Source of the DNA: an uncultured bacterium
Lineage (GTDB): Bacteria > Eisenbacteria > RBG-16-71-46 > CAIMUX01
DNA length: 10,082 nt
NCBI GenBank assembly: GCA_946886185.1
Contig: CAMPIC010000058.1
Span: forward strand, 1 to 10,082
Direction of reading: 5' to 3'
This document shows positions 5,905 through 10,082 of this stretch, piece by piece. Numbering within the stretch: the stretch's first letter is position 1; each line of letters begins with the position of its first letter. A model generated the notes under the pieces. It ran no database searches. It saw only the letters and a program-made list of their open reading frames with translations, and was not told the origin of the DNA. The position numbers and the translations under genes are program-made.

Positions 5905-8268
5905 GTGGTTGCTATCTCGAGGCGCCCCGCCGTCCGCTCGACCTCATCCGTCCGCTGGGCTTTGTTGGCCACGTTCACCTGCGCCGTCTTCCTGCCCCGA
6001 TCCGCTCACGCGATCGAAGAATGGTCCGCGCGTGCATCGGTCTCCGACCCCTATCGGATCCTTCTCCAGGCGACGAGCTTCGACACCCGTCAAATGCCGC
6101 CCGTGTCCAAGCAAGGAGTCTCCGGCGCGAGCCGTGCGAGCAGCGAGTATCTCATCGTGCAGTTCGACCGGCCCATCGACGAAGAGGCCAAAGCGCGGAT
6201 CGAGCAATCCGGAGTCGACATCATCGGATACATCCCCAATCGCGCGCTGCTCGTTCGGGCCAGCGTGGAGGAAGAAGCGGCTCTCGACGCCGAGATGGTG
6301 CGTTGGGTCGGGGAGTACCGGGCCGAATACAAAGTGAGCCCCGAGATCGGCTCCCGCGAACACGCCGACCTGGCTCGCGCCGCGGACGATCACTTCTGGC
6401 TGACCGTCGAGGTCTTTCCCGGCGAGGATCTGCGCGCCGCTGCGGCGGCGGTCGAGGGGACCGGCGCCGTGGTCCTGGCGGTCGACGATGGCGCGTACGC
6501 GCAGCGTCTCCAGGTGCGCGCGCGCCCCGCACAGATCGAATCGATCGCGCAGATCCCGGCGGTGCAGTGGATCGAGGAGTGGCCGGAGATCACGGATCGA
6601 AACGACTCCAACGGCTGGATCCTGCAGAGCAACGTGCTGGACGGGACTCCGCTCTGGGATCGCGGCATTCGTGGCGCCGGCCAGATCGTCGGACACATCG
6701 ACGGTCTGTTGAAGATGGACAGCTGCTACTTCATGGATCCGGTCGACAATACGCCCGGCCCGAACCATCGCAAGGTCGTGGCATACCGCTCGAGCACGGG
6801 CCAGGGCGCGCAATCCCACGGCACCCACACCGCCGGCACCATCGCGGGCGATCAGGAACCGATCCAGGGAGTCGCCGCCAACGCCGGTCTGGCATATCAG
6901 GCGAGGATCTCGCACACCAACAGAGCGGACCTCACGGGATTCGGCAATACGACCTCGAATCTCGCCGAGTATCTGCAGTTCGCGCACGACGACGGCGCGC
7001 GGGTCCACACCAACTCCTGGGGCGACGATGGGACGATGCAGTACACCACCTGGGCGCGCGACATCGATCTCTTCAGCAGGATGAACGAGGATGCGCTGGT
7101 CGGTTTCGCGGTCACGAACACCGCGATCTTGCGCACTCCGGAAAATGCGAAGAACTGCCTCGCGGTCGGCGCGACGCGCGACACCCCGGACCAGGATCAA
7201 CATTCGTCGGGCGGCACCGGCCCCACCATCGACGGCCGGAGAAAGCCGGAGATCTATGCTCCGGGCCGGAGCACCGTGTCCGCGTCCACCACTCCCTGCG
7301 GCACGAGCTCTTCGAGCGGCACGAGCATGGCTTGTCCCGCGGTCATGGGAGCGGCCGCCCTGGTGCGGCAGTATTACGAAGAGGGTTGGCATCCTTCCGG
7401 CGTCGCGAAAGTGGAAGACGCCTTCGTTCCAACCGGCGCGCTCGTGAAGGCGACGCTGTTGAACGCGACGGTGGACATGAGCGGGATCGCCGGATATCCG
7501 TCCAATCAAGAAGGATGGGGGCGGCTGCTCCTCGATGACGCGGTGTACTTTTCCGGTGACCATCGCGTGCTCCAGCTCTGGGACGTCCGCCACGCGGAGG
7601 GGCTCGTGACCGACGAGGTCCGCGAGTACCAGATCGAGGCGCACGGCGGCGGCATCACGCGCGTCACGCTCGTCTTCACCGACGAGCCGGCCACGGTCGG
7701 CGCCGCCTTCGCCCCCGTGAACGATCTCGATCTGGAGATCACCGACGGAATCGTTACCTACTTCGGGAACGCGATCGTGGACGGAGTCTCCACCGACATC
7801 GGAGCTCCTGATCCGCTCAACAACGTCGAGATGGCGATCCTGCCCGGATTCGTGCCCACGACCTGGACGGTTCGGGTCCGCGCGCGGCAAGTGGTGGGCG
7901 ATCCGCAGGGATACGCGCTCGTCGTCACCGGCGATCTCGATGACCCGGCCGCGGCTCCGGAAGCGATCGCGGCCCGCGCTCCCATCCGGCTGCATCCGAA
8001 TCCGTTCGCTCCCGCGGCGGGGTCCCGCGATGGAGCATCGATCCAGTTCGAGCTGGACCGCACCGGGGACACCGAAGTGACCATTCATGACATCGCCGGC
8101 CGCCGCGTGCGCACTCTGGTCCACCGGAAGATGACCGCGGGGGCGCAGAATCTCTCCTGGGACGGACGAGGCAACGCGGGGGAGACGTTGCCGGCGGGCA
8201 GCTACTTCATCCGGATCTTCTCCGGAGGCAGCGAGCTGGGTACGCGCCGGGCCATTTTGCTTCCTTGA
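5905..8268 (+). CDS. Secreted S8 subtilisin-like serine protease with FlgD-like C-terminal domain
   Basis: The protein has 787 residues from the GTG at 5905. The signal peptide is residues 1-36 (core WALLATFTCAVFL, cleavage after SAHA). Two prodomain-like repeats follow: 82-148 (VRWVGEY at 132-138) and 164-232 (VQWIEEW at 220-226), each alpha/beta like inhibitor-I9 propeptides. The peptidase S8 domain spans about 235-545 with the full catalytic set: Asp266 (GHIDG), His305 (SHGTHTAGT), oxyanion Asn370 (HTNSWGD) and Ser474 (GTSMACP). Residues 553-680 form a jelly-roll-like module (PLNNVEMAILPG, WTVRVRA, YALVVTGD), as in many bacterial subtilases. Residues 694-787 are a FlgD/T9SS-like C-terminal beta domain (HPNPF, VTIHDIAGRRVRTLV, WDGRGNAGETLPAGSYFIRI). 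It is predicted to be exported, self-activated by propeptide removal, and to degrade extracellular or periplasmic proteins. The C-terminal domain may be a sorting or surface-anchoring signal. Longer upstream starts are in frame but poorly supported. Confidence 0.95.
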   Translation: MVAISRRPAVRSTSSVRWALLATFTCAVFLPRSAHAIEEWSARASVSDPYRILLQATSFDTRQMPPVSKQGVSGASRASSEYLIVQFDRPIDEEAKARIEQSGVDIIGYIPNRALLVRASVEEEAALDAEMVRWVGEYRAEYKVSPEIGSREHADLARAADDHFWLTVEVFPGEDLRAAAAAVEGTGAVVLAVDDGAYAQRLQVRARPAQIESIAQIPAVQWIEEWPEITDRNDSNGWILQSNVLDGTPLWDRGIRGAGQIVGHIDGLLKMDSCYFMDPVDNTPGPNHRKVVAYRSSTGQGAQSHGTHTAGTIAGDQEPIQGVAANAGLAYQARISHTNRADLTGFGNTTSNLAEYLQFAHDDGARVHTNSWGDDGTMQYTTWARDIDLFSRMNEDALVGFAVTNTAILRTPENAKNCLAVGATRDTPDQDQHSSGGTGPTIDGRRKPEIYAPGRSTVSASTTPCGTSSSSGTSMACPAVMGAAALVRQYYEEGWHPSGVAKVEDAFVPTGALVKATLLNATVDMSGIAGYPSNQEGWGRLLLDDAVYFSGDHRVLQLWDVRHAEGLVTDEVREYQIEAHGGGITRVTLVFTDEPATVGAAFAPVNDLDLEITDGIVTYFGNAIVDGVSTDIGAPDPLNNVEMAILPGFVPTTWTVRVRARQVVGDPQGYALVVTGDLDDPAAAPEAIAARAPIRLHPNPFAPAAGSRDGASIQFELDRTGDTEVTIHDIAGRRVRTLVHRKMTAGAQNLSWDGRGNAGETLPAGSYFIRIFSGGSELGTRRAILLP

Positions 8269-8370
8269 GCGCGCTCGTGGGAGGACAACCACGCGACTGG
8301 TAAAGATTTGACGGGCGTCCGCCGAAGGAGCATCAGGGATGTGCTCGGGGCGTGCCCGCTGCGCGGGACC

Positions 8371-8378
8371 AAGGAGGG
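8371..8378 (+). promoter_or_regulatory. Strong Shine-Dalgarno setting the cupredoxin-protein start
   Basis: AAGGAGGG lies 9 nt before the GTG at 8388. An upstream in-frame GTG at 8352 would put this purine run inside the coding region and add 12 residues that break the signal-peptide shape. A small 5-bp hairpin (CCCGC/GCGGG, 8355-8367) precedes it. Confidence 0.78.
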
Positions 8379-8387
8379 TCGAATCCC

Positions 8388-9104
8388 GTGCCTGCAAAAT
8401 CGGACCGGTTCGTAGGGTCGCTTCGGACGAGGTGGGGCGCGAGCCTGCTCGGACCCTTGGCGGCCGCTCTCATTCTCGCCTTCCCTTCTTCAGTAGAGGC
8501 CGGGCGGATTTCCGGAGTCATCCACCTCGCGCCCAAGCCGCCGGCGCCCAAATTCAACGCCTATCCGGGCCGAGCCCATGAACACTCCGGAGGAGATGTG
8601 TCCGAGGCGGAGGCGGGCGGCTATTCCGACGTGGTCGTCTACCTGGAGCCCGATTCCACGCTTTCTTCCACACCGCGCGCGTCCCATCCTCGCGCGGAGC
8701 TGACCCAATCGGGAATGGCGTTCGTTCCGCGCGTCCTGCCGATCATGGTCAAGGAATCGGTCGACTTTCCCAATCGCGACCCTTTCTATCACAACGTCTT
8801 TTCCTACTCGGCCACGAAGCGATTCGATCTGGGCAGGTACTCGGAGGGGGGAAACAGCACGGTGACGTTTCCCAATCCGGGCGAAGTGCGGGTGTTCTGC
8901 GACATCCACTCCGACATGAACGCCGTCATCCTCGTGCTCCCCAATCGCTTCTTCACGCAGCCCGACGCCGGCGGACGGTTCGGACTTCTCGACGTGCCTG
9001 CCGGAAAGCATCGGCTCACGGTATGGCATCCGGACGTGCCCGGAAAAACGATCGACGTGGACGTGACGGCCCAGTCGCCGCTCGAAGTGGAGATCAGTCT
9101 CTAA
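8388..9104 (+). CDS. Secreted cupredoxin-like (plastocyanin-type) copper protein
   Basis: The protein has 238 residues from the GTG at 8388. The signal peptide is residues 1-38 (RTR, then ASLLGPLAAALILAF, cleavage after SSVEA). The first mature stretch begins GRISGVIHL, like the first strand of a carboxypeptidase-regulatory-like fold, and carries a histidine-containing loop (RAHEHSGG). A cupredoxin domain at about 75-185 has the type-1 copper pattern: His136 (FYHNVF), Cys171, His174 and Met177 within VFCDIHSDMNAVILV. The C-terminal part (GRFGLLDVPAGKHRLTVWHP) again resembles a carboxypeptidase-regulatory beta module. The ligand set and export predict a periplasmic copper protein for electron transfer or metal/redox sensing. 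Its TAA is 1 nt before the ATG of a membrane sensor gene, which suggests the two proteins act together. Relatives are often annotated as methylamine utilization proteins; no such pathway is visible here. Confidence 0.88.
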   Translation: MPAKSDRFVGSLRTRWGASLLGPLAAALILAFPSSVEAGRISGVIHLAPKPPAPKFNAYPGRAHEHSGGDVSEAEAGGYSDVVVYLEPDSTLSSTPRASHPRAELTQSGMAFVPRVLPIMVKESVDFPNRDPFYHNVFSYSATKRFDLGRYSEGGNSTVTFPNPGEVRVFCDIHSDMNAVILVLPNRFFTQPDAGGRFGLLDVPAGKHRLTVWHPDVPGKTIDVDVTAQSPLEVEISL

Positions 9105-9105
9105 C

Positions 9106-10082
9106 ATGCGCCCCGTCTGGAGTCGGATTGGCCAGCAACTGCCACACTGGTTGCGCGAGCCCGGCTCGAAGACGGCCTCTCCCCCCATACCTCGCGGGCT
9201 CGGCCGCAGGATCTTCGCGCTCACCCTGGTTCCGACGCTGCTCATCGTTCTCACTACCTCCGCGCTGGTAGAAGTCCAGGTGAGCGAGCAGATGGAACGA
9301 GAAGTCGCGGGGCAGCTGACCGTCGCGCAGGGTGTGGCGCTCACGCTCATCGACGCGCGCTCCGAGGACATGGTCACGCAGAGCCGGATCGTGGCGCGCG
9401 ATCCCAAGTTCTTCGCCATGCTCGCTCAGCCCGGAATCGAAGAAGACCTCGCCTTCCGGCGCACTCTGCAGGGCATCGCCGATCAATTCGCCGCCACTTT
9501 GGGAGGTGACCTCTTCGAAGTGATCGACGCGAACGGAGCCTTGCAGGCGGTGTCCAACCGGACCGACCCTGCGCTGCGCGTGCACTACGGGAACCTGCCG
9601 CAAAGCGTGTCTAACCAGGCGGACGTGGCCGAGGCGCTGCAAGGACGCGTCGCGCGCGGCACGCGGGTGTTGAACGGCGCCATCTATCAGACGGTGACGG
9701 TGCCGGTCATCGCGGGCGGCCGCCTCGTGGGCGTGCTGCGCCACGGGCTGCGTCTCGACGATGAAATGACCGAGCGGATCCGGCGCATCACACGATGCGA
9801 AGTGAGCTTCCTGGCCGAAGGCGAGCCGGTCGTGACGACTCGTCTCAACGACACGGGGGAGTATCAGGTCCAGGACGCGGCGCTCCCCGATCTGCTGGGC
9901 CCGCTGTCAGCCAGTTTCCGGCTCGAGCGATCGACCGACATGGAAGCGCGCTTCCTGAGCCGGCTCCGGCTCCGCCTCCTGGTGATCAGCGCCCTCGTGG
10001 TCGGATTTGCATTGGTCCACGCGCGGCTCGTCGCGCAGCGCGTGATCCGGCCGGTAGAACAGCTGGTCGATGCGGCCTCGCG
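9106..10082 (+). CDS. Membrane sensor with periplasmic Cache-like domain and HAMP start, 3' truncated
   Basis: The frame is open from the ATG at 9106 to the window end (325 codons). A short cytoplasmic N-terminus is followed by membrane segment 1 at about 34-56 (RIFALTLVPTLLIVLTTSALVEV). A periplasmic sensing region at about 57-285 follows, with the Cache-type pattern LFEVIDANGALQAVSN, then VTVPVIAGGRLVGVLRHGLRLDD. Membrane segment 2 is at about 288-310 (LRLLVISALVVGFALVHARLVA). The last visible residues RVIRPVEQLVDAAS match the start of a HAMP domain. The output domain lies outside the window; a histidine kinase, diguanylate cyclase/phosphodiesterase, adenylate/guanylate cyclase or chemoreceptor are all possible. 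The start is 1 nt after the cupredoxin stop (TAACATG), with a weak GGAG 13 nt upstream, so translation is probably coupled. Function as a receptor for a signal related to the cupredoxin is inference from context. Confidence 0.9.
   Translation, partial: MRPVWSRIGQQLPHWLREPGSKTASPPIPRGLGRRIFALTLVPTLLIVLTTSALVEVQVSEQMEREVAGQLTVAQGVALTLIDARSEDMVTQSRIVARDPKFFAMLAQPGIEEDLAFRRTLQGIADQFAATLGGDLFEVIDANGALQAVSNRTDPALRVHYGNLPQSVSNQADVAEALQGRVARGTRVLNGAIYQTVTVPVIAGGRLVGVLRHGLRLDDEMTERIRRITRCEVSFLAEGEPVVTTRLNDTGEYQVQDAALPDLLGPLSASFRLERSTDMEARFLSRLRLRLLVISALVVGFALVHARLVAQRVIRPVEQLVDAAS

Noticed and set aside
8276..8293. CGTGG/CCACG hairpin after the subtilase stop as a terminator
   Set aside because: It has only a 5-bp stem, an 8-nt loop and no T-tract, which is too weak to call.
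5944..8397. Long minus-strand open frame (817 codons) opposite the subtilase gene
   Set aside because: Its product is Arg/Asp/Val-rich low-complexity with no family motifs. The plus strand encodes an intact protease with all catalytic residues.
8320..8400. tRNA-like look (GGTCGAATCCC resembles a T-arm)
   Set aside because: The T-loop is one base short, no acceptor or anticodon stem can be built around it, and the stretch includes the strong Shine-Dalgarno of the next gene.
1..10082. CRISPR array, Cas genes, insertion sequence or rRNA/tRNA genes
   Set aside because: I looked because TPR-CHAT can accompany type III-E CRISPR, but saw no spaced direct-repeat array, transposase motif, terminal repeats or RNA gene in the window.

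Overview
The window is high-GC bacterial DNA with densely packed genes. The best lineage hint is the subtilase at 5905-8268, which ends in a FlgD-like/T9SS-type C-terminal beta domain (HPNPF, then GRRVR, WDGRG and LPAGSYF). Such tails are typical of the FCB superphylum and allied high-GC phyla (Candidatus Eisenbacteria, Gemmatimonadota, Latescibacterota and similar). That placement is inference; no rRNA or marker gene is present.

Left part (1-4656, minus strand): a compact four-gene cluster, read right to left. It holds an ECF-like sigma-70 factor (4018-4656), a small protein with a beta-rich C-terminal half (3237-3890), a 1029-residue TPR-CHAT protein with an intact His/Cys protease dyad (146-3235), and the first 49 residues of an exported protein cut by the window edge (1-149). 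The last two junctions are a 1-nt gap (TGACATG) and an ATGA overlap, so these genes are almost certainly co-transcribed and translationally coupled. A caspase-like protease encoded with a sigma factor and a small partner suggests a proteolysis-linked regulatory module. It resembles the TPR-CHAT/Csx30/RpoE arrangement of type III-E CRISPR loci, but no CRISPR array or Cas gene is seen here. This is the most interesting region.

Middle (4735-5616, plus strand): a divergently transcribed EamA/DMT-family ten-helix transporter. It is followed by 288 bases without a gene that carry repeated TGA(C/G)TCA motifs, including two copies of an 11-bp direct repeat exactly 20 bp apart.

Right part (5905-10082, plus strand): a secreted subtilase with two tandem prodomain-like repeats and an intact Asp/His/Asn/Ser set; a secreted cupredoxin-like protein with a type-1-copper-like His/Cys/His/Met set; and, 1 nt downstream, a membrane sensor with a periplasmic Cache-like domain, two membrane segments and the start of a HAMP domain, truncated by the window edge. 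The cupredoxin and the sensor look like an operon pair that may sense metal, redox state or a small ligand in the periplasm.

Strong Shine-Dalgarno sequences place the subtilase start (5905) and the cupredoxin start (8388) downstream of the longest possible starts. Both choices leave well-formed signal peptides at the N-terminus.
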